From contig NZ_FXYF01000009.1 in the NCBI RefSeq assembly GCF_900184945.1, forward strand, positions 1-64,000: DNA of 64,000 nucleotides, written 5' to 3'. The position numbers and the translations under genes are program-made. Below, in pieces: positions 44,119-52,167 of the stretch (the stretch's first letter is position 1; each line of letters begins with the position of its first letter). The stretch is from Antarctobacter aquimaris (lineage in GTDB: Bacteria > Pseudomonadota > Alphaproteobacteria > Rhodobacterales > Rhodobacteraceae). The notes under the pieces are model-generated. The model was given only the letters and a program-made list of their open reading frames with translations, was not told where the DNA came from and did not search any database.

Positions 44119-44835
44119 TCAAAGCGTGTCTTCGAGCCGGCAGTTGACCAGCATCTCGGCTACGGCGGCATTGTTCGGTAGTTCGATCGCGGTCCGAACG
44201 AGTTCCGCGATAGTCTCGGGCTGGATCATGTCCTCGGGGCGGACCTTGTCGGTGTAGGCGCTCATCGACGTGTGCACGAAACTCGGGCAGATAGCGGTGG
44301 CGCGAATGCCCTTGTCCCAGCCGACTTGTCGGGTGGTGTGGTGCAGACCCATCATGGCGAACTTCGTCATGTTGTAGCCGACAAGCGAATTGCGAACCCG
44401 CTTTCCCGAGAGAGAGACGATGTTCACGATCCGGCCGCGCCCGCTTCGCTCAAGATGCGGAAAGCACAGCCTGATAAGTCGCGCCGGCGCCTTCACATTC
44501 ACCGTCCAGAGCCGGTCCAGCGCGTCCTCGTCGTCATCCAGGAGATGGACATGCTCGCCGTTTCCAGCGTTATTCACCAGCACGTCTATGCCGCCAAAGC
44601 GCTCCACAGTCTTGTCTACCCACGTGCTTGCGCTGGTCCGATCAAAGGCGTCGAAACGAACGTGAATACGTCCGTCATCGCAGGCCCCGTGCTCTGCATC
44701 GAGCGACGCTTCGTTGCGCGCACCGAGCGAGAGACGGTACCCAAGATCCCCAAGATGGTGCGCAATCTCGGCACCGATTCCGCGGTTCGCGCCCGAAATC
44801 ATCACGACCGGCCCCAGGTGCTCGCTTTTTTGCAT
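44119..44835 (-). CDS. short-chain dehydrogenase/reductase
   Basis: 238 residues. The cofactor loop is SGANRGIG (14-21), followed by NNAGNG and the catalytic residues Ser in NIVSLSGKRV and Tyr/Lys in YNMTK. Classical SDR length. An acidic residue is absent right after the second strand, where GARNEAS suggests NADP(H) preference, but this is weak. It is the first gene of the minus-strand catabolic operon, starting 331 bases from the divergent TRAP gene. Directly at the start codon lies the palindrome GAAAGCTTTC. It may reduce or oxidise a carbonyl intermediate of the pathway. Confidence 0.87.
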   Translation of the reverse strand: MQKSEHLGPVVMISGANRGIGAEIAHHLGDLGYRLSLGARNEASLDAEHGACDDGRIHVRFDAFDRTSASTWVDKTVERFGGIDVLVNNAGNGEHVHLLDDDEDALDRLWTVNVKAPARLIRLCFPHLERSGRGRIVNIVSLSGKRVRNSLVGYNMTKFAMMGLHHTTRQVGWDKGIRATAICPSFVHTSMSAYTDKVRPEDMIQPETIAELVRTAIELPNNAAVAEMLVNCRLEDTL

Positions 44836-45165
44836 GAAAGCTTTCCTTTTTTTGCCAACGATTCGCCCAGAGTCCTGGCTATCGATGCGCGTTTATGATG
44901 TTTTGTGAAAGCTACTTGCTTGTCAAGCTACTGAGGAGCTTTTTTCTGCGATCGCCATGGCCCACAGGTACTGCGGGGAGGCCTGACTGGCCTTTTTGGC
45001 AGGTCGACATGCGGAGATGCGACCTTTTCTTGACAAAAGCTCCCACCATGTGGCTATGATGGTGCAGCCGCGCGCTAGAACGTTCAAACAAACGCGCAGG
45101 TAGCGATGGTTTGCTCGACGCGCGGTCGGCAGCCACATATCGCGACCGAAGAAGGGAGAATGCAG
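44836..45165. promoter_or_regulatory. divergent control region of the catabolic and TRAP operons
   Basis: 330 bases between SDR and TRAP genes. AAAGCT cores occur in the palindrome GAAAGCTTTC (44836-44845), at 44907-44916 (GAAAGCTACT), in AAGCTACT (44925-44932), in GAGCTTTTTT (44936-44945) and at 45036-45042. On the plus strand TTGACA (45030-45035) and TATGAT (45055-45060) form a promoter with 19-bp spacing. On the minus strand TTGACA lies at 44921-44926. The repeats are candidate sites for the DeoR-type regulator at 48186. Confidence 0.45.
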
Positions 45166-46179
45166 ATGAACCTCACCCGTCGCAGGATGTTGGGCACGAC
45201 CGCCGTGGCCAGCTTGGCCACGCTGGTCGGACGCCCCACGATGGCACAGTCCGTTCGTTGGGACATGGCAGATGAATATGGTGCGCAAGCGCTGTCCGGG
45301 CAGGCCGCGAACTTCTTCATCGCAGAACTACAGCGCCGGATCGGTGATGCAGTACAGATCACATACCAAGGCGGCGGCGCTCTTGGCTATAAGTCGGCCG
45401 ACCATTTCGACGCGGTGTCGAGCGGCGCCGTCCAAGCTGCTGTGACACTGCTCACGCAGCTGGGCGGGATCGACCCGCTGTTCAATCTCTCGTCGCTGCC
45501 GTTCATCGCTAATTCCCCCGAAGACGCCTACAAGCTGTGGCAAGCCGCGCGAGCCGAGTATGCGAAAGTCTTCGAGGAGAACGGCATGGTTCTGCTCTGG
45601 GCGATGCCCAACCCGCCCTCTGGAGTGAATGCGCCCGTGCCTATTACCACGCGTGAGTCTCTCGCCGGACTGCGCATCCGCACCTACGACGTCAATGGCA
45701 CGAAAACCCTGATCAACGCCGGTGCCGCGCCGCTGCAAATCGCGTGGGCAGACCTGATCCCGCAGCTCTCGACCGGAGGAATCAATGCTGTCCTAACTTC
45801 AGCTGACGGAGCCAAGCAACTCTCGCTCTGGGACTACGTTACCGACTTCACCGAACTGAACTACGCGATGGGTCTGTTTGTCTGCCACGTGAACAAAGAT
45901 GAGTTCGATGCCCTGCCAGAGGAAGTGCGAGCCGCGATGCTCGACTCGGTCGAGTCCTGCGATCTGTTCAACTGGGAAAACATGGTGGCCAGCATCGAGG
46001 CAGCATATAGCGTCATGCGCGAGAACGGCATGACGATCACCATGGACGACGAAGTGCCGGCCGAGGTCTTTGCCTTCCTGCGCGAGGCGAGCGCGCCAGT
46101 ACATGAGGAATGGCTGGCGCAGACCGGGGATCGGGGCGCGGTAATACTTGAAGCCTACGAAGCATCGCGTTCAAGCTGA
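45166..46179 (+). CDS. TRAP transporter substrate-binding protein (DctP type)
   Basis: 337 residues from the ATG at 45166, seven bases after AAGGGAG; the ATG at 45160 is too close to that site. The signal MNLTRRRMLGTTAVASLATL has a twin-arginine motif, so export may be by Tat. The mature protein has the DctP fold signatures GGGALGYKSADHFDAVSSGA and SLAGLRIRTYDVNGTKTLIN, the latter including the Arg that normally binds the ligand carboxylate, and ALPEEVRAAMLDSV. It captures an organic acid-type substrate in the periplasm and delivers it to the DctQM permease encoded downstream. Confidence 0.88.
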   Translation: MNLTRRRMLGTTAVASLATLVGRPTMAQSVRWDMADEYGAQALSGQAANFFIAELQRRIGDAVQITYQGGGALGYKSADHFDAVSSGAVQAAVTLLTQLGGIDPLFNLSSLPFIANSPEDAYKLWQAARAEYAKVFEENGMVLLWAMPNPPSGVNAPVPITTRESLAGLRIRTYDVNGTKTLINAGAAPLQIAWADLIPQLSTGGINAVLTSADGAKQLSLWDYVTDFTELNYAMGLFVCHVNKDEFDALPEEVRAAMLDSVESCDLFNWENMVASIEAAYSVMRENGMTITMDDEVPAEVFAFLREASAPVHEEWLAQTGDRGAVILEAYEASRSS

Positions 46180-46250
46180 CAGAAGTGGATATCGCGGCGG
46201 GGCGCCCACCGGGCTACCCGCCGCCACACATTCGAGACCGGAGGTTCGAC

Positions 46251-46835
46251 TTGGACAACACTCGCCCCCCGGAACTGGCCGAGATCGAGGCACCAGAACA
46301 TCCCGACGTGACGGATGATCCGTCATGGCTTGTCGCGTTAGCGCACGTGTCAACGTGGGCAAACCGTGCCGCTGCAGCAGTGGCGGCAATGCTCCTGATT
46401 GCCATGACAGCGCTCATCCTCGTCGAGATCGCGATGCGACTCTTCGGTAAGTCGACCTTCATGGCCGATGCTCTCGTGGGTTATGGTGTTGCTGGCCTGA
46501 CATTCCTCGCTGCGGCCTGGGCGCTTGAAGACGGCGCAATGATCCGCGTCTCGGTGGTCACGAATCTGCTCCCGCCCCGCGCGAGATTCATCGCAGAGGC
46601 TTTCACGATCTTGTCGGTCGGCGCGCTGCTCGCGCTCCTCCTTATCCATCAGTGGAGTACGGTATCGCGGCTTTATACAAGAGGCTCGGTATCTCAGCAC
46701 TTCTTCCCTATCCCGCTGTGGATCCCCGAGGCGCTTTTTCTCTCAGGGCTTGTCTTGCTGACTGGCCAGGTCATCGTCCGAGGCCTTCGGTTGATCGCCG
46801 TCGGCCATAGCGACGAACGCCCCCTGTCCCTTTAG
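46251..46835 (+). CDS. TRAP transporter small permease subunit (DctQ type)
   Basis: 194 residues from a TTG at 46251 that has GGAGG six bases upstream; a GTG at 46185 would add 22 unlikely residues. Four membrane segments are visible (about 42-62, 75-95, 115-135, 158-178). The family motif region LVEIAMRLFGKSTFMADAL is present. The N-terminal 35 residues are acidic and cytoplasmic. It sits between substrate-binding and large permease genes and forms the membrane complex with DctM. Confidence 0.85.
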   Translation: MDNTRPPELAEIEAPEHPDVTDDPSWLVALAHVSTWANRAAAAVAAMLLIAMTALILVEIAMRLFGKSTFMADALVGYGVAGLTFLAAAWALEDGAMIRVSVVTNLLPPRARFIAEAFTILSVGALLALLLIHQWSTVSRLYTRGSVSQHFFPIPLWIPEALFLSGLVLLTGQVIVRGLRLIAVGHSDERPLSL

Positions 46836-46849
46836 GCGGAGTCCACCCC

Positions 46850-48154
46850 ATGTCGCTTGCGCTTTCGTCTCTAATCGTACTCGGCCTGTTGGTGCTGTTC
46901 CTGGGAGCCGGCGTCTGGATCTTCGCCGGGCTGACCTTAGTCGGGGCCGTCGCCCTGAACGTGATCCTCGACTATAGTTGGACACGAATAGGTACCATCG
47001 CTTCGCAGGTCATATCGTCGTCGGCCGTATCCTGGGAGCTTGCGGCCATCCCCATCTTCATGTGGATGGGTGACATCATATTTCGTACAGATATTGCACA
47101 GCGGCTGTTTCGCGGACTTGCGCCGCTGGTCGCGCCGATTCCGGGCGCTCTTTTGCATACGAATGTTCTGGGCTGCACGATATTCGCCGCGATTTCAGGG
47201 TCTTCGACGGCCACAACGGCAACCGTGGGCAAGATCACCATCCCCGAACTGTCCCGACGCGGCTACGACCTTCAACTCGCGTCCGGGTCGTTGGCGGGTG
47301 CCGGAACATTAGGTCTGCTGATTCCTCCGTCCATCGCGTTGATCGTCTACGGCGTGCTGGCCGAGGTATCGATCGCCAAGCTGTTCGCGGCGGGTGTTGT
47401 GCCGGGCCTGATGATAGCGGGTCTCTATTCCGGTTATCTCGCCATTCGAGCCTTGATCGACCCTACTATCGCTCCTGCTTTCGATGGCCGACTGTCCGTG
47501 AAAGTTGTGCTTCAAGGCTTTGCCGAACTGATACCAATCCTGATTCTCATGACCATTGTGCTGGGATCGATCTACAGCGGCATTGCTACCCCGTCGGAAG
47601 CGGCAGCAGTGGGCGTGCTTGGAGCCGTCTTGATCACCATCGCGACTCGTCAGTTCAGCATCGCGATGATGCGCGAGAGTCTACTTGGTACCTTGAGGGT
47701 GTCCGCCATGATCCTCATGCTGATAGCGGCCTCATCCTTCCTTTCTGCTGCGATCGCATTCCTGCATCTGCCCGCACAACTCACTGAGGGAATTGCGGCC
47801 CTGGACCTTTCGCCGTACGGCCTCTTGCTGATCCTCGCGCTGGTCTACATCGTGCTCGGGATGTTTCTTGACGGCACATCGATGACGGTAATGACGGTTC
47901 CCATCGCCGTTCCCCTGATCGTGAGCGCCGGGTTCGATCCTCTCTGGTTCGGGATATATCTCGTCATAATGATCGAGATGAGCGCGCTGACGCCGCCCGT
48001 GGGACTAAACCTCTACATCCTTCAGGGGCTTACCGGCGAGGATATGGGGCGCACGATCCGCGCGGCGTTGCCTTTTTTCTTGTTGCTTTGTCTCGGCACC
48101 GTGCTGATTGCCTTTTTCCCAGGTATTGTGCTCTGGCTTCCCGGGCTACTTTGA
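46850..48154 (+). CDS. TRAP transporter large permease subunit (DctM type)
   Basis: 434 residues with about twelve membrane segments. Signatures are AAISGSSTATTATVGKITIP, GSLAGAGTLGLLIPPSIALI with the Na+-site-like PPS motif, GIATPSEAAAVGVLGA, and the second half GMFLDGTSMTVMTVPIAVPL plus ALTPPVGLNLYIL. It is the secondary transporter channel driven by a Na+ gradient. The ATG at 46850 is 14 bases behind dctQ. Length and segment number are normal. Confidence 0.9.
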   Translation: MSLALSSLIVLGLLVLFLGAGVWIFAGLTLVGAVALNVILDYSWTRIGTIASQVISSSAVSWELAAIPIFMWMGDIIFRTDIAQRLFRGLAPLVAPIPGALLHTNVLGCTIFAAISGSSTATTATVGKITIPELSRRGYDLQLASGSLAGAGTLGLLIPPSIALIVYGVLAEVSIAKLFAAGVVPGLMIAGLYSGYLAIRALIDPTIAPAFDGRLSVKVVLQGFAELIPILILMTIVLGSIYSGIATPSEAAAVGVLGAVLITIATRQFSIAMMRESLLGTLRVSAMILMLIAASSFLSAAIAFLHLPAQLTEGIAALDLSPYGLLLILALVYIVLGMFLDGTSMTVMTVPIAVPLIVSAGFDPLWFGIYLVIMIEMSALTPPVGLNLYILQGLTGEDMGRTIRAALPFFLLLCLGTVLIAFFPGIVLWLPGLL

Positions 48155-48185
48155 TGACGCGGGAAACAAGAGCAGGAAAAATGTG

Positions 48186-48992
48186 ATGATCGAGCAGGAC
48201 GACATCCTTTCCGATGAGATGCTGCCGGCCGAGCGGCGGCAGCGTCTTATCGACTGGTTCCGCGACAATGCAGCCGGATCGAGCCAAGATCTCGCGCAGA
48301 TGTTTAGCGTATCGGTCTCGACAATACGCCGCGACCTCGACCTCCTTGCGTCGGAGGGCCTAGTGCGGCGAACCCACGGCGGCGCAGTTCGGATCCGATC
48401 CCGATCGACGTTCGAGTTGTCCACCGATCAATCGCGTCGCGTGGCGGTCGAAGAAAAGCAGGCTATCGTGCGCGAGGCAATGAAGTTGATTGAGCCGGAG
48501 CAAAGCCTGCTGATCGACACTGGCGGCGTGATCGCGCACATCCTCGCCGACCAGATTGCGCTCCTCGATATGCCGCTGACGGTCGTTACAAACGATCTTT
48601 ATGTCGCCAACGCGTTGACTTATCGAGAGAACATCAAGCTGATCGTGCCAGGGGGAACATGTCGGTATGGCTCATACAGCCTGCTCGGGGAGCCCGGATT
48701 GAGTTTTCTGTCGGACATTCGGTGTGAGATTTTCTTCATGTCCACGCAGGCTATCGACGAGGAGTGTGCGTCGGAGACGAACCTGGACCTCGTGCAGCAG
48801 AAGCGGGCAATGATCCAGTCGGCGAGCACCGTGGTGCTGATCGCCGACAGTGTCCGCTTCGCTGCACGAGCTCTCTACAAGACGGCCCCCATTGAAGATA
48901 TCGACTTGATAATTACCGACGAAGGACTGGCCGAGGAAGATCGGGAGCGCTACCATGCCGCGGGTCATAAGCTGTTGATCGCTGCGATGTAG
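48186..48992 (+). CDS. DeoR/GlpR-family transcriptional regulator
   Basis: 268 residues from the ATG at 48186; an ATG at 48219 (MLPAERRQRLIDWF) would also give a full DNA-binding domain. The HTH is SSQDLAQMFSVSVSTIRRDL with the family signature RRDLDLLASEGLVRRTHGGA. The effector domain has SLLIDTGGVIAHILADQI and VLIADSVRFAARALYKTAPI, as in sugar-phosphate-binding members. It is the last gene of the TRAP operon, 31 bases behind dctM. It is likely to control the TRAP and hyu operons from the shared divergent region, with a pathway intermediate as inducer. Confidence 0.88.
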   Translation: MIEQDDILSDEMLPAERRQRLIDWFRDNAAGSSQDLAQMFSVSVSTIRRDLDLLASEGLVRRTHGGAVRIRSRSTFELSTDQSRRVAVEEKQAIVREAMKLIEPEQSLLIDTGGVIAHILADQIALLDMPLTVVTNDLYVANALTYRENIKLIVPGGTCRYGSYSLLGEPGLSFLSDIRCEIFFMSTQAIDEECASETNLDLVQQKRAMIQSASTVVLIADSVRFAARALYKTAPIEDIDLIITDEGLAEEDRERYHAAGHKLLIAAM

Positions 48993-49078
48993 ATTGCGCT
49001 CGACGCCGAACCTCACCGTTTCCGAAGTTCCCGAGATGTCGCCGCCCGGCGGGCTGTTAGGTTTCAGGGTGCTGACAT
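48993..49078. other. gap between DeoR gene and IS element
   Basis: 86 bases with no gene. A GC-rich inverted stretch (GCCGCCCGGCGGGC, about 49040-49053) may serve as terminator for the TRAP operon, but no T-run follows. Confidence 0.3.
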
Positions 49079-49092
49079 GTGTGGACGGCTCC
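49079..49092 (+). repeat. IS1111 inverted repeat, transposase-distal end
   Basis: GTGTGGACGGCTCC, exact inverse of bases 50441-50454. Confidence 0.8.
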
Positions 49093-49346
49093 GTTTGCGC
49101 AAGGGTTGATTTGAGCTGGGAATGATCGTCGCGGGGTGCGGTCATGTGTCCAGCCTGTGCGCGCGGTGCTTCTGACCGCTGGCCCTGATGAAGTCCGCAT
49201 GCCTGGTCCCAATCAGACTATCGAGCTGTAACGCCCTTCCAGCACCTCGGGGTATCCCGGCAGCGGTCCCGTTCGATCATCATCACTCACGTCTGCCCTT
49301 GCATTTCGTCGCGGTGCCTTCGGAGCGCCGCCATGTCCTCCTTCGT
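49093..49346 (-). ncRNA. candidate guide RNA (seekRNA/bridge RNA) region of the IS
   Basis: 254 bases between the transposase stop and the distal inverted repeat contain no gene. In IS1111-group elements the non-coding region behind the transposase encodes the guide RNA that pairs with donor and target DNA. Exact RNA ends and guide loops were not resolved by eye. Confidence 0.4.
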
Positions 49347-50372
49347 TCAGATGGCCGGTGCGGCCCTGTAGCTCTCTCCCTTCGCAAGCAGCGCCCAGGC
49401 GGTGCGCGCGGTCTTGTTGGCAATCGCCACGGTCACGAGCCGCGTTGGCTTGCGCTCAAGCAGGGATCTGACCCAGGCCCCGGTCCGGCTGTCGGTGGTT
49501 GGCGCGCGCCGGGTTACCGAGGTCGCGCCGACGACCAGCAATCGGCGCAGATACCCGTTCCCCATCTTCGAGACATGACCGAGCCGATCCTTCCCGCCGG
49601 AGGAGTTCTGTCGCGGCACGAGCCCAAGCCAGGCCGCGAACTGACGGCCCGATTTGAAGACGGACGGATCCGGCACACTGGCCGCGAGGGCCGTGGCGGT
49701 GATGATGCCTACACCCGGGATCGTCTCAAGCCGCTGGCTTGCCTGGTTCTGCCGGTGCCACGCCATGAGATGGCGTTCGATCTTGCCGATCTCGTCCGCC
49801 AGGCTCTCGAGCTGCGCGGCCAGCGACAGAAGCGCCGACCGAGCAACGGCTGGCAGGTCCAGCCCGTCGTCCGGGTCGCTGAGGCGTCGGGCGAGCTCGA
49901 CAACCTTCCGTGGTCCCTGCGCGGTGATCATCCCGAACTCCGCCAGATGTGCTCGGATGGCGTTGAGGATCATCGTGCGCTGCCGCATCAGCAGGTCGCG
50001 CGACCGGTGCAGGACGAGGACCGCCTGTTGATCTTCGGTCTTCACCGGCACGAAGCGCATGTTCGGTCGTGTCACGGCCTCGCAAATCACCTCGGCATCG
50101 GCCGCATCATTCTTCTGACGCTTCACGTAGGGCTTCACATATGCGGGCGGGATCAGCCGCACGTCATGGCCGAGAGCCGCGATCTCCCGCGCCCAGAAGT
50201 GAGAGCTCGGGCAGGCTTCCATGCCGATCAGGCAGGGCTCGAGCCTCGAGAGAATGTCGAGAAGCGCCCCGCGGCGCACCTTCTTCTGCAGGACAATGGC
50301 GCCATCCCTGTCAACGCCATGCAGCTGAAAGACAGACTTGGCGAGATCGATCCCGAGTGTTGTAATCTCCAT
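49347..50372 (-). CDS. IS110-family transposase (DEDD recombinase)
   Basis: 341 residues, normal length. The N-terminal RuvC-like domain has GIDLAKSVFQLHGVDRDG (Asp9), GMEACPSSHFWAREI (Glu) and the pair of aspartates in VKRQKNDAADAEVICEA, giving the DEDD set. The C-terminal domain has ETIPGVGIITATALAASV and GRQFAAWLGLVPRQNSSGGK with the serine used in strand exchange in IS110-type enzymes. No frameshift or early stop, so the element may be active. The start at 50372 follows GGAAGGAG. Confidence 0.92.
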   Translation of the reverse strand: MEITTLGIDLAKSVFQLHGVDRDGAIVLQKKVRRGALLDILSRLEPCLIGMEACPSSHFWAREIAALGHDVRLIPPAYVKPYVKRQKNDAADAEVICEAVTRPNMRFVPVKTEDQQAVLVLHRSRDLLMRQRTMILNAIRAHLAEFGMITAQGPRKVVELARRLSDPDDGLDLPAVARSALLSLAAQLESLADEIGKIERHLMAWHRQNQASQRLETIPGVGIITATALAASVPDPSVFKSGRQFAAWLGLVPRQNSSGGKDRLGHVSKMGNGYLRRLLVVGATSVTRRAPTTDSRTGAWVRSLLERKPTRLVTVAIANKTARTAWALLAKGESYRAAPAI

Positions 50373-50440
50373 GTGGTCGGCTCCTTCCTTTGTTGGCTGT
50401 CACCCAGCACCAACATGGCACAATGCGATGCCGTCGGGGT

Positions 50441-50454
50441 GGAGCCGTCCACAC
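50441..50454 (-). repeat. IS1111 inverted repeat, transposase-proximal end
   Basis: GGAGCCGTCCACAC, exact inverse of bases 49079-49092, 69 bases before the transposase start. Confidence 0.8.
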
Positions 50455-50695
50455 CATCAGACTAATCGAAATATTCTCAGCTGGGACAGAAACCCTGTCC
50501 TTTATGCCGCGCAGAGGCCACACCATTCGGCGAGAGCGGCGGCGAGTTTAACTTAAGGAAGGCTCAGGTGGAGAGGCTACGTTCTGTGTTGAAGTGGTTC
50601 GTGACGGAGGCGTGGACGGATGCGGACTTCTGCAAACTTCGCATGCGCCGGAACCGAAGCATTGCCCGCTCCCGTCTTAGGACCAACAAGCATCA
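50455..50695. other. junction region between IS and prophage 2
   Basis: 241 bases with only the weak small frame at 50568-50699. The boundary of prophage homology is at the o-spanin stop (50696). Confidence 0.4.
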
Positions 50696-50699
50696 CTAA
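50568..50699 (+). CDS. possible 43-residue protein
   Basis: A GTG start with AGGAAGG five bases upstream opens a 43-residue basic frame (VERLRSVLKWFVTEAWTDAD onward) ending at 50699. There are no homologues I recognise. It could be the end of a truncated host gene. Confidence 0.2.
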   Translation: MERLRSVLKWFVTEAWTDADFCKLRMRRNRSIARSRLRTNKHH

Positions 50700-50950
50700 G
50701 AGTCACAGGCCCGCGCCTGCTCCCGCATCACAGCATAGTCACTGAGTATCTCCTCGATCACGGATCCCTCCGGCAACAAAGCCAGTTCCTCGGCCGCACG
50801 CGCCTGGAACTCCCGGCTGTATTCGACGACCGGTGGACAGACCCCGAGCCCACCACCGTTAGAAGCGCCCGCCGCGCAGCCGCTCAGCCAGATCGTCGCG
50901 AGAACGGGGGCGACGCGCCGCAGCCTCGAGCATCCGCCGTTGGACATCAT
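50696..50950 (-). CDS. o-spanin-like phage lipoprotein (Rz1-type), prophage 2
   Basis: 84 residues. Signal APVLATIWLSGC with a lipobox cysteine at 25; the mature part (CPPVVEYSREFQARAAEELA) matches the prophage 1 copy. The 5' third overlaps the membrane partner gene in another frame. It is the last phage gene. Two extra residues at the end are the main length difference to the copy at 14132. Confidence 0.6.
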   Translation of the reverse strand: MMSNGGCSRLRRVAPVLATIWLSGCAAGASNGGGLGVCPPVVEYSREFQARAAEELALLPEGSVIEEILSDYAVMREQARACDS

Positions 50951-51116
50951 TGGCCTTCTCCATGGTCTCGAGCTGCTCGACCAGCCGCCCGACGCGCTCG
51001 CCGGAGCGGCGCAAGGCCAGCAGGAACAGAAGGATCGCGAGCGCGGTGACGCCGTAGCGGAGCGCCGTGCGCGCCCAAGCTGATCTGGCGAGCTTTGCGA
51101 GAAGCCCGCCGATCAC
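50859..51116 (-). CDS. i-spanin-like phage protein (Rz-type), prophage 2
   Basis: 85 residues from a GTG at 51116 overlapping the endolysin stop. One membrane helix (RYGVTALAILLFLLAL) and a periplasmic coil (ERVGRLVEQLETMEKANDVQ). The amino-acid differences to the prophage 1 copy are mostly conservative, so the pair is under selection or recently diverged. Confidence 0.6.
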   Translation of the reverse strand: MIGGLLAKLARSAWARTALRYGVTALAILLFLLALRRSGERVGRLVEQLETMEKANDVQRRMLEAAARRPRSRDDLAERLRGGRF

Positions 51117-51787
51117 CGCCGCCCCCGGTGCCAGTCGTCGAGCCGTGCGTAGATGGTGATTGCGATGCCCACGAGCGCCACCGCGATGAACACCAGGCGC
51201 AACGTGTCGAGATACGGCACGAGCGGCAGGATGGCGGTCTGGGTCTCGGCAAGGACGCCCTGCGCCACCTCGACACCCGCAGCACCCAGCGTCGCTACGC
51301 CGGCCGCCCCGCCACCTTTCATGGTGCGGCTGTCGGCAAGCACTTCGCGTGCGGGCGGCGTCTCGGCTGCAAATTCCGTCGCCCGGACCGGGAACCGCTT
51401 GCCCCACTGCCTTGCGGGCCCGAGATCGACATGGATGAAGCCCGATCGCGGGTAGAACCCGAAACCGAGGAATCCGACCTCGCGCGCCGCGGCCTCGAAC
51501 GCCACCGGATCGTGGTTTGCCATCGCGATGTCGAAGGCCGCACCGTCGAGGTGTTTCGACCGGGTCGCGCCGCCGACAGCACGGTTGTGCTCGGGGCTGC
51601 GATAGGCGGAACGGACGATCAGCGGCTTGCCCAGCCGGTCGCGCAGCGCCTGCAGCCTGTCGAGGGCCGGTTCGTTGATTAGCAGCTTGCCGGTGCCCCG
51701 GCAGGCGATCTCGGCGGGCGAGAAATTCGGCCAGCGCCAGGTGCCCTCAGGCACGTCGCGCCAGTGGCGGTGGAAAGTCGTGGTCAT
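51113..51787 (-). CDS. phage endolysin, peptidase M15 family, prophage 2
   Basis: 224 residues, same length as the copy at 14543. The M15 motifs RSAYRSPEHNRAVGG, SKHLDGAAFDIA and GFIHVDLGP are intact, as is the C-terminal membrane helix (LRLVFIAVALVGIAITIYA). The start ATG is followed by MTTTFHRHWRDV. The upstream gap to DUF6127 is 73 bases here against 162 in prophage 1, because the extra hairpins are missing. Confidence 0.85.
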   Translation of the reverse strand: MTTTFHRHWRDVPEGTWRWPNFSPAEIACRGTGKLLINEPALDRLQALRDRLGKPLIVRSAYRSPEHNRAVGGATRSKHLDGAAFDIAMANHDPVAFEAAAREVGFLGFGFYPRSGFIHVDLGPARQWGKRFPVRATEFAAETPPAREVLADSRTMKGGGAAGVATLGAAGVEVAQGVLAETQTAILPLVPYLDTLRLVFIAVALVGIAITIYARLDDWHRGRR

Positions 51788-51860
51788 CGGGTCCTCCGAA
51801 AACGAATAACCCGCCTCGAGGGCGGGTCATTGCGGGCTGATGGATGGGGATAGGGAGCGA

Positions 51861-52148
51861 CTACGGGCTGCCGCCGAAGATCTTGAGCTTGATGGCGATG
51901 CCGGCGAGCAGCGCCAGCATGACGCCGGTGGTGATCATGCGGACGGCGGTCTGCATCGCGGTGCGCCGCACCATACGGATGCAATCCACGAGGGAGCGTA
52001 GATCGCGGATGTCGAGCGCGGCCTCGTCGCCGTCGAGACCAACATCAGCCAGCGCGCGTTTCGCGCCTTCCTCGGCCGCGCGGGTCAGGATGGCCTCGAA
52101 CTCGGCGTCGGGCATGCGCACGAAGCCCTCGGATCGGGGTGGGTTCAT
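51861..52148 (-). CDS. DUF6127-like phage membrane protein, possible holin, prophage 2
   Basis: 95 residues, identical to the prophage 1 copy except for Met in place of Leu in CIRMVRR. One C-terminal membrane helix. The near-identity in protein despite several silent base changes shows purifying selection. Likely part of the lysis cassette. Confidence 0.7.
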   Translation of the reverse strand: MNPPRSEGFVRMPDAEFEAILTRAAEEGAKRALADVGLDGDEAALDIRDLRSLVDCIRMVRRTAMQTAVRMITTGVMLALLAGIAIKLKIFGGSP

Positions 52149-52167
52149 CGGATCCTCCTTCCGCCGC

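Larger units (their letters stand above)
49079..50454 (-). mobile_element. IS1111-type insertion sequence (IS110 family), about 1.4 kb
   Basis: A single DEDD transposase gene is bracketed by a perfect 14-bp inverted repeat, at 49079-49092 and 50441-50454. Subterminal inverted repeats of this length separate the IS1111 subgroup from IS110 proper. The long non-coding part lies downstream of the transposase, also typical of IS1111. True ends may lie a few bases outside the repeats. Confidence 0.75.
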
